Shown: positions 1 through 8,851 of the stretch, in pieces
How positions within the stretch are numbered: the first letter of the stretch is position 1
Layout: each line of letters opens with the position of its first letter
From: Levilactobacillus lanxiensis
GTDB taxonomy: Bacteria > Bacillota > Bacilli > Lactobacillales > Lactobacillaceae
Direction of reading: 5' to 3'
NCBI RefSeq assembly: GCF_016861655.1
Contig: NZ_BOLN01000002.1
Span: 310,001-374,000 of the forward strand
DNA length: 64,000 nt
Notes under the pieces: generated by a model
Databases searched by the model: none
The model's input: the letters and a program-made list of their open reading frames with translations, nothing else
Told to the model about the DNA's origin: nothing
Program-made: the position numbers and the translations under genes

Positions 1-57
1 TGCCCCTAAAGCCATTACGGCGGTCAATGAAGCTGTGATTAACTTATTATTCAACAT
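1..57 (-). CDS. start of a secreted or lipoprotein-like protein (partial)
   Basis: Only the first 19 codons lie in the window; the gene runs off the left edge. The peptide MLNNKLITASLTAVMALGA has a short positive N-terminus followed by a hydrophobic stretch, as in a signal peptide. An AGGGGA ribosome binding site lies at 65-70. It follows the ECF S component by 14 bases on the same strand, so it is probably the last or next gene of that importer operon, perhaps an accessory surface protein. The function cannot be read from 19 residues. Confidence 0.6.
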   Translation of the reverse strand, partial: MLNNKLITASLTAVMALGA

Positions 58-71
58 AAAACTATCCCCTT

Positions 72-776
72 TTATAAAATATTGTACTTGGTAATCAAAC
101 GATCCATAAGCTTACGCCATGGTTGATACAGAAGCAGTAAACTAATCCCGTTCGTTGCGGCATGCATAGCATCAAACATGAGACTGGCTGCAAACGACAG
201 GAAGAAACTGGCGGGACGTAATGGCCGAACGTAGGCCAACGCGTACCAAAGATCCATGATCCAGCCGAACCAGAGGCCCCACAGAGTTCCCCAGATGACC
301 ATCACCCAAAGATTATTCTTCAACTGGGTGCGGCCGAGGAGTCCTGTGGTCAGTCCCATGAGCCCCCAGGCTAGCATTTGCCAAGGGGTCCACGGTCCCT
401 GTCCCAGGAACAGGTTGGAGACCAACGCCATCATCGACCCAGAAACGAAGCCGAGCTCCGGTCCCAGGCTGACGGCACTGACGATGACCACAAAACTAGT
501 CAGCTGCACGTTGGGAATTGCGGCTAAGGGCACGCGCCCCATGACGCCTAGGGCCACAATGACCGCTAAAAAGACTAACAATCGCGTACCCATTTGCCGT
601 TTCTCAAAGTGCCAGTAGGCTGGCAATAAGCTGACGGCCAGACAAGCAAAACTAAAAATCACAAAATGATGTCCCTTTAACAGGAGCATCCCCGCTAACA
701 GAACCAGGATTAAGCCCACCGGCACAACCAAATTCCAATTGTTTTTCCACCATCCACGCTGTACGATTTTTCTCAC
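72..776 (-). CDS. ECF transporter substrate-binding (S) component
   Basis: A 234-residue integral membrane protein with about six hydrophobic segments. The stretch LTSFVVIVSAVSLGPELGFV followed by a Gly/Phe-rich loop (GQGPWTPWQM) is typical of ECF S components, which capture a vitamin or related micronutrient and dock on the EcfT/EcfA module. It sits 4 bases after the double ATPase gene and downstream of EcfT, so this is a dedicated importer. The substrate cannot be assigned from sequence. The start is uncertain: the GTG at 776 lies directly against the AAGGAGG sequence, closer than normal. Confidence 0.8.
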   Translation of the reverse strand: MRKIVQRGWWKNNWNLVVPVGLILVLLAGMLLLKGHHFVIFSFACLAVSLLPAYWHFEKRQMGTRLLVFLAVIVALGVMGRVPLAAIPNVQLTSFVVIVSAVSLGPELGFVSGSMMALVSNLFLGQGPWTPWQMLAWGLMGLTTGLLGRTQLKNNLWVMVIWGTLWGLWFGWIMDLWYALAYVRPLRPASFFLSFAASLMFDAMHAATNGISLLLLYQPWRKLMDRLITKYNIL

Positions 777-780
777 CTCC

Positions 781-2427
781 TTAATCGGTTATCTGTGTGA
801 CGTCTTGACTAAACAAGGCGGTTGGGACCTGTTGCCGAAGCAGCCGGTTGACAGCGGTCGTGGACAAGAAGTTTTCCGTGAAGAACTGCCGCGTTGGTTG
901 CGGTTCGGTCAGACACCCGTTAAACATGAATGTGCAGGTGTCCGCAAATTCCGCACAAAAGTCCATGTCGTGGCTGGCCATGATCAGCGTTAGCCCGGCT
1001 TGATGCTTCGCTTGCAAGATACGCCCAACCAGCAATTTCGTCGCCGGATCCAAGCCCTTGGTCGGTTCGTCCAACAGCAGGACTTGTGGCCGCGTAATCA
1101 GTGCCAAGGCTAAGCCGAGAAGCTGTTGCTGGCCACCACTGAGGTCGAACGCATTCTGCTCGGCCACCGCCTGCAATTTAAATGTTTCCAACGCGCTTTG
1201 CACACGTTCGGTCACGTCACCGGATGCCAGCTTGGCTTGGGCCGTTAGCTCCTCGGTGACCGTGTCGCCGTTGAACTGCTCCGTCGGGTTCTGCGACAAA
1301 TAACTAAGCTGCCGCAGTCGGTCGCGATTCTTCATCTTCCAAATAATCTGATGATTCAAGCGAACCTTACCATGTTGCGGTTTGCGGAGGCCCGCTAACA
1401 CTGTTAATAGCGTCGACTTGCCGGACCCATTTTTACCGATGATGGCTAGCCAACTCGCTGGCGTCACGGTCAGGTCGAGTTGATGCAAAATGTCACCAGT
1501 TGTCGGATACCGTAAGGACACGTGTTGAACTTCAAAGTGCCAGTCGGCCGGTCGCTTGATGGACTCGGGTTCCACTAACGGTGCCGCCTTAAACCGCCAG
1601 CCCCGCTGGGTGATCAGCCGCCGACCAGCCGTCACGGTCAACGGCAAGGGCGTCGCATCCAAGTGGTGGGCCAGGAAAAACTGGGGCACGGCCGGGACAA
1701 ACGGTTGAAGCTTGGGGGCCGCCTGCATGCGCCGCAGACCGGTCGAGACATCCCCGTCGTATGTAAGATGCCCATCCTCTAGGAGCACCAGCCGGTTGGC
1801 TAGGGCCAACACCCGATTCAACCGGTGCTCCGTCAGGACGATGGTAATCGCGAGTTCATCGTGCACCTGCTGTAAAATGTTCAAAAAGTTTTGCGCCGTC
1901 GTCGGATCTAACTGGGCGGTGGGTTCATCCAGCAGAATCACCTGGGGCTTCAGTGCTAAGACTGAGGCTAAATTCACTAGCTGGAGTTGCCCACCTGAAA
2001 GGTCCTGAATCGGCATGTGGAGAAACTGATTTAGCCCTAAGAAGTTGGAGACCTCAGCGATGCGACTATTCATCTCAGCCGTTGAATAGCCCAAGTTTTC
2101 TAAAGGGAACGCCAGCTCCTCAATCACCGTGGCCATGATGGGTTGGACTTGCGGGTCTTGGGCGACGTAGCCCAGCTGCTGGGCACTGACGTTACTGGTG
2201 AGTTCGGCCACCGGCGTTCCCTGATACAGCACATCGCCGCGCTGTTCGCCAGCTGGCTTGAGCTCCGTTTTCAATTGTTTCAGTAAGGTGGTCTTGCCAC
2301 TCCCGGTTGCCCCCACGATGGTGACGAACTCACCGGCAGCGATTTTCAGGGAGATGTCCACCAGCATCGGCTGGGTCTGCCCCGCATATGTAAATGATAA
2401 ATTCGAACAGGAAATCAATTCTCGCAT
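781..2427 (-). CDS. ECF-type double ATPase (fused EcfA/EcfA')
   Basis: A 548-residue protein made of two ABC ATPase halves in one chain. The first half has the P-loop GATGSGKTT near residue 40, an LSGGQ signature and VILLDEPTAQLD. The second has GKNGSGKST near residue 330, LSGGQQQ and VLLLDEPTKGLD. Each half carries its own Walker B aspartate and glutamate, so both sites look active. Fused ATPases of this length (compare YkoD) power ECF importers. Its start overlaps the end of the EcfT gene by 13 bases and the S component follows 4 bases later, implying a translationally coupled operon. Confidence 0.88.
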   Translation of the reverse strand: MRELISCSNLSFTYAGQTQPMLVDISLKIAAGEFVTIVGATGSGKTTLLKQLKTELKPAGEQRGDVLYQGTPVAELTSNVSAQQLGYVAQDPQVQPIMATVIEELAFPLENLGYSTAEMNSRIAEVSNFLGLNQFLHMPIQDLSGGQLQLVNLASVLALKPQVILLDEPTAQLDPTTAQNFLNILQQVHDELAITIVLTEHRLNRVLALANRLVLLEDGHLTYDGDVSTGLRRMQAAPKLQPFVPAVPQFFLAHHLDATPLPLTVTAGRRLITQRGWRFKAAPLVEPESIKRPADWHFEVQHVSLRYPTTGDILHQLDLTVTPASWLAIIGKNGSGKSTLLTVLAGLRKPQHGKVRLNHQIIWKMKNRDRLRQLSYLSQNPTEQFNGDTVTEELTAQAKLASGDVTERVQSALETFKLQAVAEQNAFDLSGGQQQLLGLALALITRPQVLLLDEPTKGLDPATKLLVGRILQAKHQAGLTLIMASHDMDFCAEFADTCTFMFNGCLTEPQPTRQFFTENFLSTTAVNRLLRQQVPTALFSQDVTQITD

Positions 2428-3311
2428 AACTTGTATCCCCCCTCACCGACTAATGGTAATCCCACAAACGCTAGCAATGGGAGGAGTAACCAACCATCAT
2501 GACTGCCCAAAATGGTAAACCGAGTCACATCGCCGGTCCAGCCCCATCCTTGAAAACGGAGGATTATGGTTAGGCTGAAAATAACCAGGCTACCAACAAT
2601 AAACCAGCCGTCCATGGTCTGCCAACGAAACGTTTGATAGTGACTGCGTTTCTTGGCGCCAAATCCGCGGGCTTCCATTAAGACCGCCGTTTCCATGGCT
2701 GACGAAACGGAATCAATCAATAGGATGCGTAGTAGCCGGCCCGTTTTCTGCAACCGTTCGCGCCAGCTACCCTCACTCAATACCACGTTACGGGTCTTCT
2801 GGAGCATCAGTAACCGTCGAAACTTTTGGGTAAACAGATTGACCATCCGCAACGAAATCGTCAGGAGCATTGCCAAGCGCGGAACCACCGGAAACAGGAG
2901 GTAACTCAACTTAGGTGTGGTAATCACGCCATTAAACAGGACGAATGCTAAAATCATGCCACCCAACGACAGGGCCATGGTCACCCCATACAGCGTCGCG
3001 GTCTGCGTGATGCGAAAGGTCCAGCTGCCTAACTGCCATGACCACAACGTTTTGGTGCCGGTCTGATTTAAAATCACGTTAAAGACAAAGATCATCAGCA
3101 TCAGTGAGCCGACACCCTTTAACGTCCCCCAAACCTTTTGGCGACTGAAGTACCAACTACATAAGACGGCTAACCCGACAAACAAAACGCCTGTCACTAA
3201 TAAATGGTTAAACACCAGTAAGAGGACAAAAAGCTCAACAAAATAAATTGTCGCCGTCAGAGGATGCAAGCGACTAAAAAAATTCAATTCGTCAAAGATC
3301 CCGACTCTCAT
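2415..3311 (-). CDS. ECF transporter transmembrane (T) component
   Basis: A 298-residue membrane protein of the EcfT/CbiQ family. It has about five to six hydrophobic segments, then a cytosolic segment containing SSAMETAVLMEARGFG, which matches the conserved EcfT coupling motif ending in A-R-G. EcfT connects the S component to the ATPases. The ATG at 3311 is preferred to a GTG at 3323 because GGGAG lies just upstream of the ATG. It is the first gene of the operon, with a promoter at 3471-3479. Confidence 0.85.
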   Translation of the reverse strand: MRVGIFDELNFFSRLHPLTATIYFVELFVLLLVFNHLLVTGVLFVGLAVLCSWYFSRQKVWGTLKGVGSLMLMIFVFNVILNQTGTKTLWSWQLGSWTFRITQTATLYGVTMALSLGGMILAFVLFNGVITTPKLSYLLFPVVPRLAMLLTISLRMVNLFTQKFRRLLMLQKTRNVVLSEGSWRERLQKTGRLLRILLIDSVSSAMETAVLMEARGFGAKKRSHYQTFRWQTMDGWFIVGSLVIFSLTIILRFQGWGWTGDVTRFTILGSHDGWLLLPLLAFVGLPLVGEGGYKLCEN

Positions 3312-3470
3312 GTTTTCTCCCACCCATTCGTTATGAAACCGTTTTCCAGTATTCTATGATAGCATCTCAGTTATTTCACAATCCCCAATATCTTGTTAAG
3401 GTTATCCTTTTTAATACTACGAGTTGTGTTATATTGCAATTTTTATCTTTTCTTGTCACTACTGGGTGAA

Positions 3471-3479
3471 ATTATACCA
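3471..3479 (-). promoter_or_regulatory. extended -10 promoter of the ECF operon
   Basis: On the minus strand TGGTATAAT is an extended -10 element (TGnTATAAT). No good -35 is present, as is usual for extended -10 promoters. The leader to the EcfT start is about 150 bases and I could not match it to a known riboswitch. Confidence 0.55.
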
Positions 3480-3589
3480 GTAATCCAGTTTCTCTGTTTA
3501 GACAGGTCGGGCCAACTGCTCCCTTGACGACCTCAGCGCACCCGCCCGGTCGCCTTTTCACCAAGCCACTTTTATTTTGGGCGACACAC

Positions 3590-3633
3590 AAAAAGCCAGT
3601 ACTTCTCCGCTATTACGCGTGAAATACTGACTT
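3590..3633 (-). terminator. terminator after the tetR gene
   Basis: On the minus strand, stem AGTCAGTATTTC pairs with GAAGTACTGGCT (G-U pairs allowed) and is followed by TTTTTG. It lies just past the TetR stop codon. Confidence 0.75.
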
Positions 3634-3643
3634 CTGATTAAGG

Positions 3644-4282
3644 TTATTTTGCAATGGTGCGTACGATTTGCTCACTGATCAGCTGCAGGTCTCGCTGCTT
3701 ATCGCCCATAATACTGGGAACAAAATTGGACTCGATGATGAAGCCCATCAATTGACCCGCAATGATGCGGATGATTCCTGGCGCATCGATGTCGTCACGT
3801 AGCTCACCCGTCTCACGAAACATCTTCAAAAGTTCTGCCAGGAAATTAAAGTCATCGGCCGCCAGCAATTTGCCAAATAAGTCGCGCATTTCCTGACTGG
3901 TCATCATTTCCATGACCAAGATTTTAACCGCTTCTTTATTGCCCATGATGAACGCATATCGGTCGTGTACCATGAAGCTCACCATCTCTGGCAAGGTCTC
4001 ACAGGCGCGGATACCACTGAAAAATTCATCCCGATAATGGGGAAAGAAGTTTTCCATGACGGGTTCCACGATGGCCAACAGGAGATCCTGTTTCGTGTGA
4101 AAATACTTGAAGATGGTGGCCTGGCTGATGCCCGCCTTTTCCGCTACCTGAACGGTCGAGGTGCCATCGAAGCCCTGCTCCGAGAAGAGCGCCAGCGCAG
4201 CCACCAGCGCAGATTTCTTACCCTTTGGCATCTTTTCGTGGTCTAGCCATTGGCGGTAACTACTAAATACATCTGGTTCCAC
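3644..4282 (-). CDS. TetR family transcriptional regulator
   Basis: A 212-residue TetR-type repressor. The N-terminal helix-turn-helix reads ALALFSEQGFDGTSTVQVAE, then AGISQATIFKYFHTKQDLLL, a textbook TetR DNA-binding domain. The rest is a helical ligand-binding domain of normal length. The first possible start (GTG at 4291) abuts its ribosome binding site; the GTG at 4282 has GAAAGGG at a better distance. It lies downstream of the ABC exporter genes on the same strand, separated by a structured repeat, and probably represses that exporter through the palindrome at 6610-6629. Confidence 0.88.
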   Translation of the reverse strand: MEPDVFSSYRQWLDHEKMPKGKKSALVAALALFSEQGFDGTSTVQVAEKAGISQATIFKYFHTKQDLLLAIVEPVMENFFPHYRDEFFSGIRACETLPEMVSFMVHDRYAFIMGNKEAVKILVMEMMTSQEMRDLFGKLLAADDFNFLAELLKMFRETGELRDDIDAPGIIRIIAGQLMGFIIESNFVPSIMGDKQRDLQLISEQIVRTIAK

Positions 4283-4326
4283 ACCCTTCACCCTTTCTAA
4301 CTCTTTGTCGTTGCTTGTGCCTCCGG

Positions 4327-4482
4327 GTGCGTGAAAATAGGCCGTGACGCTGTGGGCGGACGCCCGGAGCCTTAGTGCGGTCTCCGGACTTACTTTGAGC
4401 CGCTGTGCGTCTCAAAGATACCAATTCCATAAGCGGCATAGCCACTAAGGGAATTCCCACGGCTGAGCCTATTTTCACCCAC
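4327..4482 (-). repeat. structured repeat family A, copy A1
   Basis: The outer stem GTGAAAATAGGC (4331-4342) pairs perfectly with GCCTATTTTCAC (4467-4478). On the minus strand the copy contains GCCGTGGG pairing with CCCACAGC, and a hairpin CTTTGAG/CTCAAAG, in the same order as copies A2-A4. CCTTAGTG near 4370 can also pair with CACTAAGG near 4443, competing with a CCGGAG/CTCCGG hairpin. It fills most of the 330-base gap between the ABC permease and tetR. Any reading frame in it is a by-product. Confidence 0.6.
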
Positions 4483-4614
4483 CCTGCGGCTTTACGTCTG
4501 TTTAGGTCGTTAGAACGGGCTCGCTACTGGTTTAATCCGTCCTCAACTCATTGTTAGTTACGATCTATATCCAATTCATTATACGCGATTCGTAGCCTAA
4601 TCTCTCGTACTTTC

Positions 4615-5829
4615 CTAAACTTTCCGGTACCGCTTCATACCGATAATGTTCAAGAACGTCAGCACAACCAGGAAGACCAACAAGACCAGAATGTTCCAGC
4701 CTTCGTCAAAGATGGACGTCCCCCGCATGATGATATCGCTAACGGCATCACCGGAATATTTCAATGGGATGATGTAGGAAATGCCTTTGACCCAATCGGC
4801 CATGGAGTCCAGCGGAATGATTCCGGAGAAGAAAATCTGCGGAATGACGACCAGCGGAATGAATTGCATCATTTGGAACTCGGAGTTGGCAAACGTTGAG
4901 AGCAGAATCCCAAAGGCCAAGGCGACCAGTGCAAGAATCAGGTTGATCACAACCACACTGACCATGTTGCCGACCACTTCCATGCCAAGCAACCAAACCG
5001 TAACCAACACGATGAGCACCGTTTGAATCACGGCCAGAATGCCATAACTCAACATGTAGCCGAAGACGATGGACGACCGCTTAACTGGGGTTGCCAGCAA
5101 CCGATCCAGGGTACCCGTCGTCCGTTCCTTTAACAGCGCCATCCCGGAAATCAGGAAGACGAAGAAGAACACGAAGAAGCCCATTAAGATTGGTAACATT
5201 TTGGCAAAGTAACCGGTATCCTTATCCCCATAAACGTAGTGATTGGTAATCTTCGGCGTCTTTTGACTGGTACTCTTGGTAGCCGTCGTCGTTGACTTGG
5301 CCTTAGTCGCTGCGGCCTGCTTGGCGGCTGCGGCATTCCCTGTCGCGGCCGTGGTACTAGCCGCCTGTTGCTTTTGCATGACCATCAGCTGAGCTTGGAG
5401 CTTGGCCATCCCAGTCGTGCTCTTTTTCAGCGCCGACTTTAATTGGTCAATGCTGGTGGCCGTCACGGCGTTCTTGAATGCCATCTTAACCGCCGCCGTC
5501 TTACTGGAGTCGGTGTTGGCGTAAGTCAGATCATAGTTGTTGCCATTTTTCTTGATGATGGCATCAATTTTTTCGTCCTGCAACGCCTGCTTAGCATCCG
5601 CCTTGGTGTCGTAGGTCTTCACGTCAACGTGCTTGATGTCGCCCATTTCCTGATTTAATTTCCGAGTGACGGCAACGGTCCCCACGTTCACGTCCGTGGT
5701 TGAGTTCGTGTTAAAGATCACACTCATTAGCAACATGATTAAAATGGGGGCGACAAACATTAACGCTAACGTTCGCTTATCGCGGATGAGTTCCTTCAGC
5801 ACCCGATTCATAATCGCAATTGTTCTCAT
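4615..5829 (-). CDS. ABC-2 type exporter permease
   Basis: A 404-residue ABC-2 permease (DrrB/YhgE-like layout). One membrane helix near residues 20-40 is followed by a long extracellular part of about 180 residues, rich in Ala, Thr and Lys. Five more helices form the ABC-2 core from about residue 210, including the stretch LKERTTGTLDRLLATPVKRS typical of drug and antibiotic exporters. The start codon overlaps the ATPase stop (TAATG), so the two are coupled. The low-complexity extracellular part is an odd insertion. The substrate is unknown; regulation by the adjacent TetR is likely. Confidence 0.85.
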   Translation of the reverse strand: MRTIAIMNRVLKELIRDKRTLALMFVAPILIMLLMSVIFNTNSTTDVNVGTVAVTRKLNQEMGDIKHVDVKTYDTKADAKQALQDEKIDAIIKKNGNNYDLTYANTDSSKTAAVKMAFKNAVTATSIDQLKSALKKSTTGMAKLQAQLMVMQKQQAASTTAATGNAAAAKQAAATKAKSTTTATKSTSQKTPKITNHYVYGDKDTGYFAKMLPILMGFFVFFFVFLISGMALLKERTTGTLDRLLATPVKRSSIVFGYMLSYGILAVIQTVLIVLVTVWLLGMEVVGNMVSVVVINLILALVALAFGILLSTFANSEFQMMQFIPLVVIPQIFFSGIIPLDSMADWVKGISYIIPLKYSGDAVSDIIMRGTSIFDEGWNILVLLVFLVVLTFLNIIGMKRYRKV

Positions 5830-6551
5830 TATTCAACACCCTCCGCCTTTAAGAAAACGTCCTCAATCGTGTCCACGCCGTACTGTTGCTTCAATACTGC
5901 GGGCTTATCAAATGCCATGACCTTGCCGCCTAGCAACAGGGCCACGCGGTCGGTCAGTTCTGCTTCGTCCATCACGTGGGTCGTAATCAGAATGGCCCGC
6001 CCCGCATCACGAATCTTCCCCAACTCTGTCCAAATTTGACGCCGGAGAGCCGGGTCAATACCGACCGTGGGTTCATCTAAAATTAAGAGTTCCGGATTGC
6101 CCAGCAGCGCGATGGCCAATGACAACCGCCGCTTCATCCCCCCGGAATAACCGGCGACGCGCTTTTTCAGGTCGGCCGTCAAATCAACAACGCCAGCGGC
6201 ATGGGCAATCTCTGCGGCCATTTTGGCCTTTGCAATGCCCTTCATCACGCCGAAAAATTTTAAATTCTCTTCCCCGGACAGGTCGTCGTACAACGCATCC
6301 GTTTGGGCCATGTACCCCATCCGGCCAAGCAATTTGCGGTCGGGCATGACAGTGTCAAAAACTTTGGCGGACCCGCCGTTAGCAACTTCCATCCCCAAGG
6401 CCACCTTGATGACCGTCGACTTCCCAGCCCCGGATGGTCCAATCAACCCGACGATTTCACCAGCGTTAACGGTTAAATTAATGTCCTTCAAGACGGTCTG
6501 GTCACCGAATTTTTTGGCCAAATGGGCTAAATCAATCATTGCTTGTGCCAT
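5829..6551 (-). CDS. ABC exporter ATP-binding protein
   Basis: A 240-residue ABC ATPase with P-loop GPSGAGKST, signature YSGGMKRRLSLA, Walker B ELLILDEPTVGIDP and switch histidine in ITTHVMDEAE, matching the drug-exporter (DrrA-like) class. The start is the ATG at 6551, preceded by GGGAGG; an upstream ATG at 6599 has no ribosome binding site and lies nearly on the operator. It pairs with the ABC-2 permease immediately downstream. Confidence 0.9.
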   Translation of the reverse strand: MAQAMIDLAHLAKKFGDQTVLKDINLTVNAGEIVGLIGPSGAGKSTVIKVALGMEVANGGSAKVFDTVMPDRKLLGRMGYMAQTDALYDDLSGEENLKFFGVMKGIAKAKMAAEIAHAAGVVDLTADLKKRVAGYSGGMKRRLSLAIALLGNPELLILDEPTVGIDPALRRQIWTELGKIRDAGRAILITTHVMDEAELTDRVALLLGGKVMAFDKPAVLKQQYGVDTIEDVFLKAEGVE

Positions 6552-6586
6552 AATAATGCCTCCCAAAACAAATTTTATGATAGGTG

Positions 6587-6600
6587 AGTGATTAATCACT
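6587..6600. promoter_or_regulatory. second palindrome in the ABC exporter leader
   Basis: AGTGATTAATCACT is a perfect 14-base palindrome 10 bases downstream of the main operator. It follows a second copy of AGGTGAGT (6582-6589), so a second repressor site is possible. Confidence 0.4.
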
Positions 6601-6609
6601 TACTCAATA

Positions 6610-6643
6610 AGGTGAGTATATACTCACCTCTGATTTTTGTCAA
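6610..6643 (-). promoter_or_regulatory. promoter with TetR-type operator for the ABC exporter
   Basis: On the minus strand a -35 TTGACA (6638-6643) and a -10 TATACT (6615-6620) are separated by 17 bases. A perfect 20-base palindrome, AGGTGAGTATATACTCACCT (6610-6629), covers the -10. This is the expected place for a TetR dimer to block transcription; the TetR gene is the last gene of the same cluster. Confidence 0.8.
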
Positions 6644-6730
6644 TAACTCTTGGAAAAATTCTATCATTTTGACAGGACACTCTGACCGCTATCCCGTGTC
6701 TCCCTAGCGATTTAGCTAATTGTGGGCAGC

Positions 6731-6762
6731 AAAAAAGTGGTCAACTTTCATCGTCGACCACC
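6731..6762 (-). terminator. terminator of the ars operon
   Basis: On the minus strand GTGGTC pairs with GACCAC, followed by TTTTTT. It lies 18 bases after the arsD stop, so the operon ends without a pump gene. Confidence 0.8.
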
Positions 6763-6779
6763 CATCTAAATTAGCTCAG

Positions 6780-7106
6780 TTAACGAACCTCGTCTCGCAG
6801 CGTCAGACCACTATAGTCTTCCATCTCCGCCGTTGTCGGGTAACCGCCCAGCTTCATGACTTTCTCACCCACGATGGTCACGGGTAAGACTTCAATGCCG
6901 TAATCCGCAATCAACTTGGCAACCTGCTTTTCCCGCACAAACGCCTGTGGGTTCTGGGCCAGATTCCGCCGCAAGACCCGGACATTCTCGCTGTGATTGA
7001 TGAGCTTGGTCTGCGCAGTCAACCGAATCAAATCTGGATTGACGCTGGGGCCACAAACCCCGGTCGGACAGCAAAGCGCTTCTTCATAAATATTGATTTT
7101 TTTCAT
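6780..7106 (-). CDS. arsD: ArsD arsenite metallochaperone
   Basis: A 108-residue ArsD. The metalloid-binding cysteines are present in EEALCCPTGVCGPS (Cys12, Cys13, Cys18). ArsD carries As(III) or Sb(III) to the ArsA ATPase and is also a weak repressor in some systems. AGGAG lies at the right distance from the start, and the gene follows arsA by 12 bases. It is the last gene of arsR-arsA-arsD. Confidence 0.92.
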   Translation of the reverse strand: MKKINIYEEALCCPTGVCGPSVNPDLIRLTAQTKLINHSENVRVLRRNLAQNPQAFVREKQVAKLIADYGIEVLPVTIVGEKVMKLGGYPTTAEMEDYSGLTLRDEVR

Positions 7107-7118
7107 TTCGCTTATCTC

Positions 7119-8846
7119 CTAACTTTTCACTGGCTGGAGTCGTTGGGTTTCAAAATTGGCTTGCACGCCGACCACCGCAAAGTGATCAGCCGCGGCCGTG
7201 GCGACCCGGTCAATCCACGGTTGCTCATTTTGCGCTCGGACTTGGAGGAACGGACTCAATTTGCCGTTGGTTCCGAGCAAGCTCTGGTTGACGACCCACC
7301 AGGTGTGGGCAATCTTTGCACGGTCTAAGTCCCGTTGCAGCCGGAGCGTTTCGTACACCGGCGTGGCCTCTGGCAAGGTCACCATGATGGTTTCCGTCTG
7401 CTGAGGGTCCTGTAACCGGGGCAATAACCGTGTGACCGCGGCGGGAACGGTCCCCGTCGTGCGTTTGACCTCGGCCGCGTAGCTCTCCGTCGAGGACAGC
7501 AGGAGCAGCGTGTGCCCGGTTGGCGCGGTATCGATGACCAGCACGTCGCTGTCGTCTTCGTCCACAATTTTGGCAAAGGCCTCGAACGTCGCAATTTCTT
7601 GGGTGCACGGCGACTTCAGGTCCTCCATCACGTAATCAACGTCCTCGCTACCCATGTCCTGTTTGACCTGGGCAATCACGGTTTCCTGATAGTCCTTGAG
7701 CACCTGTTGCTCATCGATGTGGCTGACCTGAATCGCCGAATCTAACTGAAACCAGCTCAGGTGATCCGCGGGGTCGGTCGTGGTCAAATGCACGCGTTTG
7801 CCTTGGCGGGCTAATTGCTGGGCGACCTGAACGGCGATGGTCGTTTTGCCCACGCCACCCTTACCCATGGTAAAAATGATGCGCTGATTCTGTAACGCTT
7901 GCACGACGCGGTCCAATCCTGGATAATCGGTTGCCGCTGGTGCTTCCTGGGTCAATGCCGGTTGCTCATCCGCTAGTAACTGGCGCAGTTGGGGCACGCC
8001 ACTCACGTTGTAAGCACGTAGGGGCACCTGCCAAGCGACGGGCAAAATATTGAACGGAATCGCCGCCAGGTCGGCCTGTTGCTGCTGATAAAGTTCTGGC
8101 GCCGCGGCCTGCTGGTCGGCTGGCAGGACCCCGTTGATCACCAGTTGGTGATGCGTGATTCCCAATTTGGCCAGCTCCGTCACCGTCCGACTGGCTTCCT
8201 GAAGCGTTGCCCGTTGCGGCCGTGCCACTAGGACTAGCGTTGTCTGATGCCCATCCGCCAACACCTGAGTGGCCTGGTGGTAGCGTTCCTTCTCCTCGCC
8301 TAGCCCAGACAATTGGCCCAGGCAACTCGTACCCAATTTATTCTCGTCGAGGTACTGACTCCACGCGGCGGGCAGCTGCAGCATTCGCAACGTGTGGCCG
8401 GTCGGCGCGGTATCAAAGAACACGTAATCATAGGTCTCATTAACGGTTTGATTCGTCAACATATTCGCGAACTCATTGAAGGCGGCCACCTCGACCGTGC
8501 AGGACCCGGAGAGCTGTTCGGCCATGTTGGTCAGTGCCGCTTCCGGTAAGATATTCCGGTACGGGCCAATCACGCTTTCCCGGTACGCCGCGGCGGCTTC
8601 GGTCGGATTGAAGTTGGCCACGTCCAGATTGGGCACGGTCGCCACCGGCTGAAGCTGGTTGGTCAGGTCGCCGGGAAAAATGTCCTGGAGATTGCTGGCC
8701 GGGTCGGTGCTGATCAGCGCCACGCGTTTGCCCTGGTCCGCCAACTGAACGGCCGAGCTGGCCGCAATCGTGGTCTTGCCGACGCCCCCCTTGCCGGTGA
8801 AAAAGAGGTACTTGGTCAAATCAAGTTGATCTTGAACGTTTACCAT
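7119..8846 (-). CDS. arsA: ArsA arsenite-stimulated ATPase
   Basis: A 575-residue two-domain ArsA. GKGGVGKTT occurs twice, near residues 18 and 330, and each half has the DTAPTGHTL signature. The three metalloid-site cysteines are visible (SGSCTVE and GTSCLGQ in the first half, SPCTQE in the second). ArsA normally drives an ArsB membrane pump, but none is encoded here. The upstream ATG (8855) overlaps the arsR stop as ATGA but touches the ribosome binding site AAGGAAGG; the ATG at 8846 has correct spacing and is used here. Confidence 0.92.
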   Translation of the reverse strand: MVNVQDQLDLTKYLFFTGKGGVGKTTIAASSAVQLADQGKRVALISTDPASNLQDIFPGDLTNQLQPVATVPNLDVANFNPTEAAAAYRESVIGPYRNILPEAALTNMAEQLSGSCTVEVAAFNEFANMLTNQTVNETYDYVFFDTAPTGHTLRMLQLPAAWSQYLDENKLGTSCLGQLSGLGEEKERYHQATQVLADGHQTTLVLVARPQRATLQEASRTVTELAKLGITHHQLVINGVLPADQQAAAPELYQQQQADLAAIPFNILPVAWQVPLRAYNVSGVPQLRQLLADEQPALTQEAPAATDYPGLDRVVQALQNQRIIFTMGKGGVGKTTIAVQVAQQLARQGKRVHLTTTDPADHLSWFQLDSAIQVSHIDEQQVLKDYQETVIAQVKQDMGSEDVDYVMEDLKSPCTQEIATFEAFAKIVDEDDSDVLVIDTAPTGHTLLLLSSTESYAAEVKRTTGTVPAAVTRLLPRLQDPQQTETIMVTLPEATPVYETLRLQRDLDRAKIAHTWWVVNQSLLGTNGKLSPFLQVRAQNEQPWIDRVATAAADHFAVVGVQANFETQRLQPVKS

Positions 8847-8851
8847 GGCAC

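Noticed and set aside
3481-3590. Possible cobalamin or TPP riboswitch upstream of the ECF operon
   Set aside because: Fragments resemble parts of both classes, but the conserved cores are missing and the stretch lies upstream of the best promoter.
4263-4478. Minus-strand reading frame upstream of tetR
   Set aside because: It coincides with the A1 fold, is Arg-rich and overlaps the tetR start.
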